Assembly: GCF_036421915.1 (NCBI RefSeq)
Contig: NZ_JAZGOM010000004.1
Strand: one strand, 5' to 3'
Length of the DNA stretch: 64,000 bases
Origin: Georgenia_A wangjunii
Lineage (GTDB): Bacteria; Actinomycetota; Actinomycetes; Actinomycetales; Actinomycetaceae
Numbering within the stretch: the first letter of the stretch is position 1; every line of letters begins with the position of its first letter. Below, piece by piece: positions 33,021 to 41,670 of this stretch. A program made the translations under genes and the position numbers. The notes beneath the pieces were generated by a model that saw only the letters and a list, made by a program, of their open reading frames with translations, ran no database searches and was not told where the DNA came from.

Positions 33021-34859
33021 ATGAGCGAGGCAGCAACGGCGGGGCCGCAGGGCCGGCGCGAGGCGACGACCCCCGGCGCGGGGACCCTCGGGCCCGAGAT
33101 GTCGATCCCGTGGATCCTCGCCCGGCGCGTCGCCACGGCGGGCCAGGGCACGCTCTTCGAGCGCAAGTCCGCCCTTGGCAGCGGCTTCGTGCCGGTGACG
33201 GCGCAGCACTTCGCCGACGACGTCCTCGCGCTCGCGAAGGGGCTCGTCGCGCTCGGGGTCGCCCCGGGCGACCGCATCGCGATCATGAGCCGGACGAGCT
33301 ACGAGTGGTCCCTCCTCGACTTCGCCACCTGGGCGGTCGGGGCCGTGCCGGTGCCGATCTACGAGACGTCCTCCGCCGAGCAGGTCGCGTGGATCACGGC
33401 CGACGCCGGCGTCCGTCTCGTCTTCACCGAGACCCACGCCCTCGCCGGCCTCGTGGAGCCTCTCGTCGACTCGGTCGAGACCCTCGAGCGGGTGCTCGTC
33501 ATCGACACCGGCGCGATCACGGAGGTCGCCGCGGCCGGGACCGACGTCCCGGCCGAGGAGGTCGCCCGGCGCAGCGCGGCGGTGACGGCGGACAGCCTCG
33601 CGACGATCATCTACACGTCCGGCACGACGGGGCGCCCCAAGGGCGTCGAGCTCACCCACGGCAACGTCGTCACCCTCGTCGTCAACGGCTCCGCCGACCC
33701 GGACCTCGCCCTGACGGTCGCCGGCGCCGACAAGCGCACCCTCGTCTTCATGCCGCTGGCGCACGTGTTCGCCCGGTTCGTCGAGGTGCTGTGCGTGTAC
33801 TCGGGCGCGACGATGGGCCACGTCCCGGACGCGAAGAACCTCGTCGCGGACCTCGGCGCCTTCCGGCCGACGTTCCTCCTCGCCGTCCCGCGCGTCTTCG
33901 AGAAGGTCTACAACTCCGCCGACGCGAAGGCCGGCGCGGGTGCCAAGCAGCGGATCTTCCGCTGGGGCGCCAAGGTCGCCATCACGTACTCACGCGCGCT
34001 CGAGGCCGACGGCGGCCCCTCCCCCGCGCTCACGGCCCAGCACGCGCTCGCGACGCGGCTCGTCTACGGCAAGATCCGGGCCGCCATGGGCGGCGACCTC
34101 GCCTACGCGGTCTCGGGCGGAGCACCGCTCGGCGAGCGCCTCGGGCACTTCTTCCGCGGCATCGGCGTCGTCGTCCTCGAGGGCTACGGGCTCACCGAGG
34201 TCGGCGCGCCCACGACGGTGAACCGCCCGGGTCACGTGAAGATCGGGACGGTGGGCCAGCCCTACCCCGGGACGTCGGTGCGCATCGCCGACGACGGCCA
34301 GGTCCAGGTCCGCGGTCCGCACGTGTTCCGCGGCTACCACGGCAACCCCGAGGCGACGGCGGCCGCCTTCGACGGCGACTGGTTCGTCACCGGCGACCTC
34401 GGCACGATGGACGACGACGGCTACGTCCGCATCACCGGGCGGCAGAAGGAGATCATCGTCACGGCGGGCGGCAAGAACGTCGCGCCCGCGGTGCTCGAGG
34501 ACCGCCTGCGCGGGCACCCGCTCGTCTCGCAGGTGGTCGTCGTCGGGGACGCGCAGCCGTTCATCGCCGCCCTCGTCACCCTCGACGCGGACATGCTGCC
34601 GGCGTGGCTCGCCAACCACTCCCTCCCGGCGATGGGCGTCGAGGACGCCGCGGCGCACCCGGAGGTGCTCGCCGCGCTCGACCGCGCCGTCGCCCGTGCG
34701 AACGAGGCCGTCTCGCGCGCCGAGTCGATCCGCAAGATCACCGTGCTGACGACCGACTTCACCGAGGCGAACGGCTACCTCACGCCGTCGATGAAGGTCA
34801 AGCGGGCGGCCGTGCTGCGCGACTTCGCCCGCGAGGTGGACGCGCTCTACGGCGGCTGA
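33021..34859 (+). CDS. Long-chain fatty-acid-CoA ligase (AMP-forming)
   Basis: Cytosolic adenylate-forming enzyme that activates fatty acids to acyl-CoA, 612 residues, similar to actinobacterial FadD15-type ligases. The AMP-binding P-loop IIYTSGTTGRPKGVELTHGN is near residue 200; VSGGAPLGERLGHFF and GYGLTEVGAPTTVN are the A4/A5 region; DWFVTGDLG and GRQKEIIVTAGGKNVAP lead into the mobile C-terminal domain; the final SMKVKR holds the catalytic lysine. ATG 33021 has AAGGA six bases upstream. It starts about 100 bases after valS. No linked lipid genes are present. Confidence 0.94.
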   Translation: MSEAATAGPQGRREATTPGAGTLGPEMSIPWILARRVATAGQGTLFERKSALGSGFVPVTAQHFADDVLALAKGLVALGVAPGDRIAIMSRTSYEWSLLDFATWAVGAVPVPIYETSSAEQVAWITADAGVRLVFTETHALAGLVEPLVDSVETLERVLVIDTGAITEVAAAGTDVPAEEVARRSAAVTADSLATIIYTSGTTGRPKGVELTHGNVVTLVVNGSADPDLALTVAGADKRTLVFMPLAHVFARFVEVLCVYSGATMGHVPDAKNLVADLGAFRPTFLLAVPRVFEKVYNSADAKAGAGAKQRIFRWGAKVAITYSRALEADGGPSPALTAQHALATRLVYGKIRAAMGGDLAYAVSGGAPLGERLGHFFRGIGVVVLEGYGLTEVGAPTTVNRPGHVKIGTVGQPYPGTSVRIADDGQVQVRGPHVFRGYHGNPEATAAAFDGDWFVTGDLGTMDDDGYVRITGRQKEIIVTAGGKNVAPAVLEDRLRGHPLVSQVVVVGDAQPFIAALVTLDADMLPAWLANHSLPAMGVEDAAAHPEVLAALDRAVARANEAVSRAESIRKITVLTTDFTEANGYLTPSMKVKRAAVLRDFAREVDALYGG

Positions 34860-34945
34860 GCCCACGGCTCCCGCGGCGCACGGCGCTCCCGCCGCGCGGC
34901 GTGCCCTGCGGTCGCGCGTACCGGCTACATCCTCGCGCGGAGCAC

Positions 34946-35281
34946 CTACGCCGTCGACGTGGCCGCGCGCGTCTCGGCGGCCTCGACGTGGTGGCGGATG
35001 ACCTCGCCGACGATGAACGCGAGGAACTTCTCCGCGAAGACGGGGTCGAGGCCCGCCTCCTCGGCGAGGCCGCGCAGGCGGGCGATCTGCCGCGCCTCGC
35101 GCGAGGGGTCGGACGCGGGCAGGCCGAGCTCGGCCTTGAGGACGCCGACGCGCTGCGTGCACTTGAAGCGCTCCGCGAGGAGGTGCACGAGGGCGGCGTC
35201 GATGTTGTCGATGGTGCCGCGGGCGAGCGCGAGCTCGGGTGGTACGTCGGCACGGGCCTGGTCCGGATGGTCCTCGCTCAT
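34946..35281 (-). CDS. Chorismate mutase (AroQ class)
   Basis: Converts chorismate to prephenate for Phe and Tyr synthesis. The 111-residue all-helical protein has the expected pattern: RGTIDNIDAALVHLLAERFKCTQRVGVLK, then ASDPSREARQIARLRGLAEEAGLDP and KFLAFIVGEVIRHH. Conserved Arg, Lys, Asp and Glu positions of AroQ are in place. The ATG at 35281 is used; longer readings are implausible low-complexity sequence. No DAHP synthase or prephenate dehydratase is nearby, so this is probably the stand-alone enzyme that many actinobacteria pair with DAHP synthase; that partnership is an inference. Confidence 0.9.
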   Translation of the reverse strand: MSEDHPDQARADVPPELALARGTIDNIDAALVHLLAERFKCTQRVGVLKAELGLPASDPSREARQIARLRGLAEEAGLDPVFAEKFLAFIVGEVIRHHVEAAETRAATSTA

Positions 35282-35355
35282 GGCGTCGATCCTAGGTCCG
35301 CCGGGCGGGATCCCGAACCGCCCGGTCCGTCGGCACGGCTGAGGATCACCGGCAC

Positions 35356-36105
35356 TCAGCCGTCGTAGCGGTCCAGGACCACGTCGACCATCTCGGGCGC
35401 CACGGTCTCGCCCGGGAGGAGGAGCGGTGCGCTGACGACGTCCGCCCCGCACGCGGTCGCCAGGTCTGCGAAGTACCCGGGCGCGAGGAGGTAGGTGGCG
35501 ACGACCACGCGGGCGCCGGGCCTCTCTTCGCGGGCCGCCGCGACGGCGTCGGGAAGGGCCGGCTGCACGGCGGAGATGTAGCCGCAGCGGACGGGCCGGT
35601 CCAGGAGGGCGCCGAGCATCTCACCCATGGCCTCGCAGTCCGCGACCGCCCGGGCGTCGGAGGAGCCCGCGGCCGCCAGCACCACGCTGTCGTCCGGCGC
35701 GAGGCCGGCGTCGTCGAGGCGGCGCGCGAGCCGGCGCGCGAGCCGGACGTCCGGGCCGAGCGCCCGCTGCACGGCCGCGTCGGTCGCGCGGCGGGCGGCG
35801 CGGGCCAGGTCGACGTGCACGTGGTAGCCCGCCGAGAGCAGCAGCGGCACGACCCGGACCCTGCGCTCGCCGATCTCGGCGAGGGTGGCGGGCACGTCAG
35901 GCTCCTGCACGTCCACGAACGACGGCACCACCGCGAGATCGCGCCGGCGCGCGGCGACGGCCTCGACGAGGGCGGCGATGGCACGCTGGCCCGCGCGGGA
36001 GGACGTGCCGTGCGAGCACGCGAGCAGCACGGGGGGCTCGGCAGGCGGCTCCACGGCCGACGTCTCCGCGGCGGGTGGCCGCTCAGCGGTGGCGAGAGCG
36101 TTCAC
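35356..36105 (-). CDS. Sirohydrochlorin chelatase (CbiX/SirB-like)
   Basis: Probably inserts iron into sirohydrochlorin to give siroheme for NirB. The 249 residues form two CbiX-like half-domains: ACSHGTSSRAG near residue 28 with the metal-binding histidine, LLLSAGYHVHVDL near 100, and the second half with ATYLLAPGYFADL near 215. GTG 36105 overlaps the nirD stop as GTGA, so it is translated with nirD. Its place in the nitrite reductase cluster makes siroheme, not cobalamin, the likely product. The cobalt chelatase role cannot be excluded from sequence alone. Confidence 0.9.
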   Translation of the reverse strand: MNALATAERPPAAETSAVEPPAEPPVLLACSHGTSSRAGQRAIAALVEAVAARRRDLAVVPSFVDVQEPDVPATLAEIGERRVRVVPLLLSAGYHVHVDLARAARRATDAAVQRALGPDVRLARRLARRLDDAGLAPDDSVVLAAAGSSDARAVADCEAMGEMLGALLDRPVRCGYISAVQPALPDAVAAAREERPGARVVVATYLLAPGYFADLATACGADVVSAPLLLPGETVAPEMVDVVLDRYDG

Positions 36106-36482
36106 GCAGCGATGCCGATCTCGACGCAACGGTCGACGACCCGCGTCGGGTACGTCCGCAGGTGCAGCTCGGGGTTGGTGTAGCACTCACCCGTGGCGAG
36201 GTCGTAGACCTGCTTGTGCAGCGGGGAGGCGATCGTGGCGCGCTCCGCGCCGGCGACGACCTTCGACCCCGTGATCCCGCGCGCGATGACGTGGGAGCCG
36301 GTGGCCGGGTCGCGGTGGCCCACTGCGTGGACCTCGCCCGGCGAGAGCCGGAACAGGGCCACCTGCTCACCACCCACCCAGGCCACCTCGCCCCAGGCGT
36401 CCTCGAGGTCGTCGAGATGGCAGACGCGGTGCCACTCGATCGTCCGCGCGGCTCGGGCCGGCTCAATCAGCAGCTCGGTCAT
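36102..36482 (-). CDS. nirD: Nitrite reductase (NADH) small subunit
   Basis: Small subunit of assimilatory nitrite reductase, which with NirB reduces nitrite to ammonium. The 126 residues have the Rieske-like fold core GEQVALFRLSPGEVHAVGHRDP and SPLHKQVYDLATGECYTNPE. The paired Cys-His ligands of true Rieske proteins are absent (SPLHKQ in place of CPLHKQ), as in other NirD proteins, so it should not bind a cluster. It diverges from nirB with about 230 bases between the starts, unlike the common nirB-nirD operon, and leads the nirD-chelatase operon. Confidence 0.93.
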   Translation of the reverse strand: MTELLIEPARAARTIEWHRVCHLDDLEDAWGEVAWVGGEQVALFRLSPGEVHAVGHRDPATGSHVIARGITGSKVVAGAERATIASPLHKQVYDLATGECYTNPELHLRTYPTRVVDRCVEIGIAA

Positions 36483-36582
36483 CTCGTGCTCCCGTTCCTC
36501 GTCTTCTCGCCGGCCCCGCGCCGAACGATGTCGAAGCTACGCACGCTGTGTTTCCGGCCGGGCAGCGCTCTGTTGCGCTCCG

Positions 36583-36642
36583 GTGAACTTCCCCTCACCA
36601 CGGTCGTGGGGCGCGGTTACCGGCGCGTAACACGGGGGACAC
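36583..36642. promoter_or_regulatory. Candidate GlnR-type binding region between nirD and nirB
   Basis: GTTAC (36616-36620) and GTAAC (36627-36631) are separated by exactly six bases, matching the GlnR half-site pattern gTnAC-n6-GaAAC. Further weak half-sites fall at 11-bp steps (GTGAA 36583, CTCAC 36594, GACAC 36638). GlnR is the global nitrogen regulator of actinomycetes and activates nirB in Streptomyces. The 12-mer CCTCACCACGGT at 36593 recurs upstream of narK. Confidence 0.6.
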
Positions 36643-36711
36643 GACGGGGTGACGGTGGAGAAATCCCGCGCGGTTACGTTCGGTCTCACCCGTCGTCAGG
36701 AGATCGCCATC

Positions 36712-39342
36712 ATGACCAGCACCTCGACCCGCCCGCGCGAGATCGTCGTCGTGGGCGGCGGACCGGCCGCGCACCGCTTCGTCGAAGCCATGTGCGCCCG
36801 TGACCTCACGGGCGTGCGGCTCACCGTCCTCGCCGAGGAGGACCACCTGCCCTACGACCGGGTGGCGCTGAGCAGGGCGCTGTCCGGGCAGCTCGACCTC
36901 ACCCTCGGCGACCCCGCCCTGTGGCAGAACCCGCAGGTCCAGCTGCGCACGGGCGAGCGTGCGACCGAGATCGACCTCGCGGCGCGGGTCGTGCGCACCG
37001 CGTCGGCCGAGCTGCCCTTCGACGACGTCGTCCTCGCGACCGGCTCGGACGCCGCCCGGCTGTCCATCCCCGGGGCCGAGCACAGCCACGTCTACCGGAC
37101 GCTCGAGGACGTGACCACCCTGACGGCCGAGGTGGGCCGGCTGTCCGCGACGCTCGGGCGAGCGCCCCGCGCCGTCGTCATCGGCGGCGGCCTGCTCGGT
37201 CTGGAGGCAGCCGGCGGGCTGCAGGGGCTCGGCGCGGAAGCCGCGGTCGTCAACGTCGGCCCGTGGCTCATGAACGCCCAGCTCGACGAGGGCGCGGGCG
37301 AGGCGCTCGGCCGGCTCATCTCCCGCACCGGCATCGCCGTGCACTGCGGCGTCGTGCCGACCGCGATCTCCGTGGGCGAGGACGGCGCCGTCGACGGGGT
37401 GGAGCTCGCGGACGGGGAACCGCTGCCCGCGGACCTCGTCGTCGTCGCCATCGGCGTCCGGCCCCGCGACGAGCTGGCACGCGGAGCCGAGCTCGAGCTC
37501 GGGCCGCGCGGCGGCGTCGTCATCGACGAGCGGTGCGCGAGCGCCGCCCCGGGGGTGTGGGCCATCGGGGAGGTCGCCAACTTCGAGGGCCGGTGCGTGG
37601 GCCTCGTCGCCCCCGCGAACACCATGGCTGAGGTCTGCGCCGACAACCTCCACGGCGGGACGGCGACGTTCCCGGGTTTCGACACCGCCACCAAGCTCAA
37701 GCTCTCCGGCGTGGACGTGGCGAGCTTCGGCGACGCCTTCGGCGCGTCCGAGGGCTGCCTCGAGATCGTCTACGCCGACCCGGCGCGCGGGACGTACCAG
37801 AAGGTCGTCGTCACCGACGACGCCAAGACGCTGCTGGGCGGCATCTTCGTCGGTGACGCCACTCCCTACACGTCGCTGCGCCCCCTGCTCGGCCGCGAGC
37901 TGCCCGCCGAACCGGGCGCCTACCTCTCCGCCGCCGGCAGCGGCGTCCCGGAGGGCGACCTGCCCGACGACGCGGTCCTGTGCTCGTGCAACAACGTGTC
38001 CGTGGGGACGGTCCGCTCGGCCGTCCACGGCGACGGCGGCGAGCCGTGCCACGAGATCGCCGCCCTCAAGACGTGCACCCGGGCCGGCACCCAGTGCGGG
38101 TCCTGCGTCCCCATGCTCAAGAAGCTTCTCGACGGCGAGCTGACCAAGAGCGGGCTGACGGTCTCCAAGGCACTGTGCGAGCACGTCGGCCACTCCCGCG
38201 CCGAGCTCTTCGAGGCCGTGCGTGCCCTGGGGCTCACCTCATTCGAGGAGGTCATGCAGCGGTTCGGGACCGGCCGGGGCTGTGACATCTGCAAGCCGGT
38301 GATCGCCTCCATCCTCGCCTCGCTGCGCAGCGAGTACGTGCTCGACGCCGGGCGCGGCGCCCTGCAGGACACGAACGACCGGGCGCTGGCGAACATGCAG
38401 AAGGACGGCACCTACTCGGTCGTCCCGCGGATCCCCGGTGGTGAGATCACGCCGGCCAAGCTCGCGGTCATCGCCCAGGTCGCGGCTGACTTCGGGCTGT
38501 ACACGAAGATCACGGGCGCCCAGCGGATCGACATGTTCGGTGCCCGCCTCGAGCAGCTGCCCGACATCTGGAAGATCCTCGTCGAGGCCGGTTTCGAGTC
38601 CGGTCAGGCGTACGGGAAGTCGCTGCGCGCGGTGAAGTCGTGCGTGGGGTCGACGTGGTGCCGCTTCGGCGTGCAGGACTCGGTCTCCATGGCGATCGGG
38701 CTCGAGCTGCGGTACCGCGGCCTGCGCGCCCCGCACAAGCTCAAGATCGGCGTCTCGGGGTGCGCGCGCGAGTGTGCCGAGGCACGGGGCAAGGACATCG
38801 GGGTCATCGCCACCGAGAGTGGCTGGAACCTCTACGTGGGCGGCAACGGCGGCTTCCAACCGGTCCATGCGCAGCTCCTCGCCACGGACCTCGACGACGA
38901 GACGCTCATCCGCTACATCGACCGCTACCTCATGTACTACATCCGCACCGCCGACCGGCTGCAGCGCACGGCCCGCTGGATGGAGGAGCTCGACGGCGGC
39001 ATCGACCACGTGCACCGGGTGGTGATCGAGGACTCCCTCGGGATCGGCGCCGATCTCGAGGCGGCCATGGCCACGCACGTCGACCACTACGAGGACGAGT
39101 GGGCCGCCACCCTGGCGGACCCGGACCGGCTGCGCCGGTTCCGGTCGTTCGTCAACGCCCCGCCCGTCGCCGAGGACCCGGGCGCCTACGTCATCGAGCG
39201 CGACCAGCGACGCCCCGCCACGGTGGCCGAGCGCGCCGGCGACCTCGGGCCCGGGATCGTCCCGGCCGGGCCGGCACCCCGCGGGCCGGTCGTCGTCGCC
39301 GGTCCGGGCATCCCGGTCCGCAACGCGAACCAGGAGGCCTGA
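36712..39342 (+). CDS. nirB: Nitrite reductase (NADH) large subunit
   Basis: NADH-dependent siroheme nitrite reductase, 876 residues. Domains in order: FAD/NAD-binding oxidoreductase (VVVGGGPAAHR; second site VVIGGGLLGLEAAG near residue 160), two BFD-like [2Fe-2S] segments (LCSCNNVSVGTVR with TQCGSCVP near 425-465, and GRGCDICKPV near 525), ferredoxin-like nitrite-reductase half domains, and the siroheme/[4Fe-4S] site with SCVGSTWCRFG and VSGCARECAEA near 645-690. ATG 36712 has AGGAG upstream. It heads the nirB-cobA-hemD operon. Siroheme supply is encoded by flanking genes. Confidence 0.97.
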   Translation: MTSTSTRPREIVVVGGGPAAHRFVEAMCARDLTGVRLTVLAEEDHLPYDRVALSRALSGQLDLTLGDPALWQNPQVQLRTGERATEIDLAARVVRTASAELPFDDVVLATGSDAARLSIPGAEHSHVYRTLEDVTTLTAEVGRLSATLGRAPRAVVIGGGLLGLEAAGGLQGLGAEAAVVNVGPWLMNAQLDEGAGEALGRLISRTGIAVHCGVVPTAISVGEDGAVDGVELADGEPLPADLVVVAIGVRPRDELARGAELELGPRGGVVIDERCASAAPGVWAIGEVANFEGRCVGLVAPANTMAEVCADNLHGGTATFPGFDTATKLKLSGVDVASFGDAFGASEGCLEIVYADPARGTYQKVVVTDDAKTLLGGIFVGDATPYTSLRPLLGRELPAEPGAYLSAAGSGVPEGDLPDDAVLCSCNNVSVGTVRSAVHGDGGEPCHEIAALKTCTRAGTQCGSCVPMLKKLLDGELTKSGLTVSKALCEHVGHSRAELFEAVRALGLTSFEEVMQRFGTGRGCDICKPVIASILASLRSEYVLDAGRGALQDTNDRALANMQKDGTYSVVPRIPGGEITPAKLAVIAQVAADFGLYTKITGAQRIDMFGARLEQLPDIWKILVEAGFESGQAYGKSLRAVKSCVGSTWCRFGVQDSVSMAIGLELRYRGLRAPHKLKIGVSGCARECAEARGKDIGVIATESGWNLYVGGNGGFQPVHAQLLATDLDDETLIRYIDRYLMYYIRTADRLQRTARWMEELDGGIDHVHRVVIEDSLGIGADLEAAMATHVDHYEDEWAATLADPDRLRRFRSFVNAPPVAEDPGAYVIERDQRRPATVAERAGDLGPGIVPAGPAPRGPVVVAGPGIPVRNANQEA

Positions 39343-39345
39343 GCG

Positions 39346-40374
39346 ATGCACCTCGAGGCCGACCTCAGGGGTCGCACCGTCCTCGTCCTCGGCGCCGCCC
39401 ACGCGTCCCGGCGCGTCCTGCGCCGGTACACCCACGCCGGTGCCGTGGTGCGCGCCGTCACCTCTCCGGCGGAGCTGGCCGCCGCCCGCCTCGACGGCAT
39501 CGCCCTCGTCGTCGCCGTCAGCGACGGGAACCCCGGGTGGTCCGGGGTGACCCAGCGGCTGGGCGCTCGTCACCTCGTCGTCACGGAGAAGGCCGCGGCA
39601 CCCGGTGGGCAGATCGTGCTCGTCGGCGGTGGTCCCGGGGTCGAGGAGCTCCTCACCGTCGCGGCGCGTGAGGCGCTGCGCGAGGCCGACGTCGTCCTGT
39701 TCGACCGGCTCGCCCCGCACGAGAACCTCAGCACCCTCACCCAGGGCGCCGAGCTCATCGACGTCGGCAAGCGCCCCGGGCACCACGCGGTCCCCCAGCG
39801 CGACATCGAGGCGCTCATGATCGACCACGCCCGTGCCGGGCAGACCGTCGTGCGGCTCAAGGGTGGCGATCCCTACGTCTTCGGCCGGGGCGGGGAGGAG
39901 GTCGCGGCGGCGGCGGCGGCCGGCATCCCCGTGACGGTGGTGCCGGGCGTGACGAGCTCGATCTCCGTGCCGGGCGCGGTCGGGATCCCGGTCACGCACC
40001 GGGAGGTGAGCCACCTCTTCACCGTCGTGTCCGGGCACGCCCCGCTCACCGACGCCGAGCACGAGCACCTCGCCGGCCTCGGGGGCACGATCGTCGTGCT
40101 CATGGGCATCGGCACGCTCAACCAGCTCACCTGGGGGCTCCTCCGTGCCGGCATGGGTCCCTCGACCCCGCTCGCCGTCGTCGAGCGCGGCTACCGCGCG
40201 GACCAGGCGACGACGTACACGACGCTGAGCGAGGCCGTCGGCTCCGGCACCCTCGCGGCGTGCGCCTCCCCCGCCGTCGTCGTCATCGGCGAGGTGGTGC
40301 GGCTGGGCCGGGACTGCCCGCAGGAGATCGCGGCGCTCCTCCCGACGCCGGCGGGCGGCGTGGGCGTCGTATGA
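39346..40374 (+). CDS. cobA: Uroporphyrinogen-III C-methyltransferase with a short Rossmann-like N terminus
   Basis: Makes precorrin-2 from uroporphyrinogen III with two SAM, the first step to siroheme. At 342 residues the methyltransferase domain begins near residue 88 (QIVLVGGGPGVEELLTVAA) and has VRLKGGDPYVFGRGGEE, PVTVVPGVTSS and the C-terminal LMGIGTLNQL. The first 85 residues resemble the precorrin-2 dehydrogenase domain of CysG (VLVLGAAHASRRVLRRYTHAG), but it is shorter and lacks the GGG glycine motif and an obvious catalytic Asp in its usual context. So dehydrogenase activity is doubtful. The start is three bases after the nirB stop and the end overlaps hemD as ATGA. Confidence 0.93.
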   Translation: MHLEADLRGRTVLVLGAAHASRRVLRRYTHAGAVVRAVTSPAELAAARLDGIALVVAVSDGNPGWSGVTQRLGARHLVVTEKAAAPGGQIVLVGGGPGVEELLTVAAREALREADVVLFDRLAPHENLSTLTQGAELIDVGKRPGHHAVPQRDIEALMIDHARAGQTVVRLKGGDPYVFGRGGEEVAAAAAAGIPVTVVPGVTSSISVPGAVGIPVTHREVSHLFTVVSGHAPLTDAEHEHLAGLGGTIVVLMGIGTLNQLTWGLLRAGMGPSTPLAVVERGYRADQATTYTTLSEAVGSGTLAACASPAVVVIGEVVRLGRDCPQEIAALLPTPAGGVGVV

Positions 40375-41507
40375 CCACGACCACCGACGGCGGCGCTGCC
40401 GTCGCCGACTTCCGGCCCGACCAGCTCGCGGGCTTCCGCATCGGGGTGACGTCCGACCGCCGCGCGGAGGACCTCATCGCCGCGCTGGAGCGGCGGGGCG
40501 CCCACGTCCTGCACGCTCCCGCCCTGCGCATCGCCCCCGTCGCCGAGGACGTCCGCCTCGTCGAGGACACACGCTCCGTCCTCGCCGCCCGGCCCGCGGT
40601 CACCGTCGTCACCACGGCCTACGGGATGCGCCGCTGGACCGAGGCCGCCGACGCCGCGGGCCTCGGCGAGGAGCTCATGCGGACGCTGGAGGCCTCACGG
40701 ATCTACACGCGCGGGCCGAAGGCCCGCGGTGCCGTCCGGGCGGCCGGTCTCGACGACGTCGGGATCGCCGAGGACGAACGGACGTCCTCCGTCATCGACA
40801 TGCTCCTCGCGGAGGGAGTCGCGGGGCGGACGGTCGTCGTCCAGCTCCACGGCTACACCGACGGCGAGCAGCTCCGCCGGCTCACCGACGCGGGGGCCAC
40901 GGTGCTCACCGTGGAGCCGTACCGCTGGGTCAAGCCCGACGGTGCGGACCGGCTCCCCCGGCTCATCGAGGCCGCGTGCGCCCGGAACCTCGACGTCGTG
41001 ACCTTCACCTCCGCCCCGGCGGTGGACGCGCTGCTCAGCACCGCCGGGGAGCTCGGGCTCGCCGAGAACCTCGTCCAGGCGCTGCGCACCGACGTCGTCG
41101 CGGCTGCCGTCGGCCCCGTGACGGCCGGGCCGCTCCGCGCGGCCGGCGTGGAGCCGATCGTGCCTGAGCGGTTCCGGATGGGCGCGCTCATCCGGCTCGT
41201 GTGCGAGCACCTCGCGCTCCATCACGTCACGGAGGCCGCGACCGTGCTGGGGCCGGTCCAGATCCGCGGGTGCTCCGTCGTGCTCGGCTCGCGCGTCACC
41301 ACGCTCGCTCCCGCACCGCTCGCGCTCTTCCGGGCACTGGCCGGCGCCCGCGGCGGCATCCTCACCCGGCAGCAGCTCATGGCGCACCTGCCCGGCACGC
41401 CCAGCGCCCACGCCCTCGACATGGCGATCGCCCGCCTGCGGCAGTCGCTGCCGGAGCCCGAGCTCGTCACCACGGTCGTCAAGCGTGGCTACCGCCTCAA
41501 CGGCTAG
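40371..41507 (+). CDS. Uroporphyrinogen-III synthase-like protein with C-terminal winged-helix domain
   Basis: A 378-residue fusion. Residues 15-265 are a HemD-type two-domain fold: FRIGVTSDRRAEDLIAALERRGA, VVTTAYGMRRWTEAADAAG, TFTSAPAVDALL and AAVGPVTAGPLRAAGV. Residues 285-378 match an OmpR/PhoB-type winged helix (ILTRQQLMAHLPGTPSAHALDMAIARLRQSLP and VVKRGYRLNG). Such fusions are recurrent in actinobacterial nirB clusters. It may make uroporphyrinogen III or, as I infer, bind a tetrapyrrole and regulate nitrate genes. ATG 40371 overlaps the cobA stop. A genuine HemD is expected in the haem locus elsewhere. Confidence 0.9.
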   Translation: MTTTTDGGAAVADFRPDQLAGFRIGVTSDRRAEDLIAALERRGAHVLHAPALRIAPVAEDVRLVEDTRSVLAARPAVTVVTTAYGMRRWTEAADAAGLGEELMRTLEASRIYTRGPKARGAVRAAGLDDVGIAEDERTSSVIDMLLAEGVAGRTVVVQLHGYTDGEQLRRLTDAGATVLTVEPYRWVKPDGADRLPRLIEAACARNLDVVTFTSAPAVDALLSTAGELGLAENLVQALRTDVVAAAVGPVTAGPLRAAGVEPIVPERFRMGALIRLVCEHLALHHVTEAATVLGPVQIRGCSVVLGSRVTTLAPAPLALFRALAGARGGILTRQQLMAHLPGTPSAHALDMAIARLRQSLPEPELVTTVVKRGYRLNG

Positions 41508-41552
41508 CCAGCCGGTCGCCCCCGGGGCTGGTCGACCGGTGCGTCGCGCGGA

Positions 41553-41581
41553 CCTCACCACGGTGATCCGGCGTGGTGAGG
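41553..41581. promoter_or_regulatory. Inverted repeat upstream of narK
   Basis: CCTCACCAC and GTGGTGAGG form a perfect 9-bp inverted repeat with an 11-base spacer, 45 bases after the hemD-like stop. It could end the nirB operon transcript or act as an operator; the first 12 bases are shared with the nirB upstream region. Confidence 0.5.
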
Positions 41582-41624
41582 CACCAGTGATGAGGGCGTA
41601 ACGAGGTGAGACCTACGGCGAAAC
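41576..41624. promoter_or_regulatory. Candidate GlnR-type half-site array upstream of narK
   Basis: Half-sites GTGAG (41576), GTGAT (41587), GTAAC (41598) and GAAAC (41620) fall on an exact 11-bp register, with AGACC at 41609 as the weak member. This is the layout expected of a four-site GlnR region, about 50-95 bases before the narK start. Confidence 0.5.
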
Positions 41625-41670
41625 ACGGCCCGCCTAGTTTCGGTCCACGACGCCCCTGAGGGAGGACACC

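Noticed and set aside
30113..33286. A 1057-codon open frame opposite valS
   Set aside because: Same artefact. The plus-strand valS has all catalytic motifs and good codon use.
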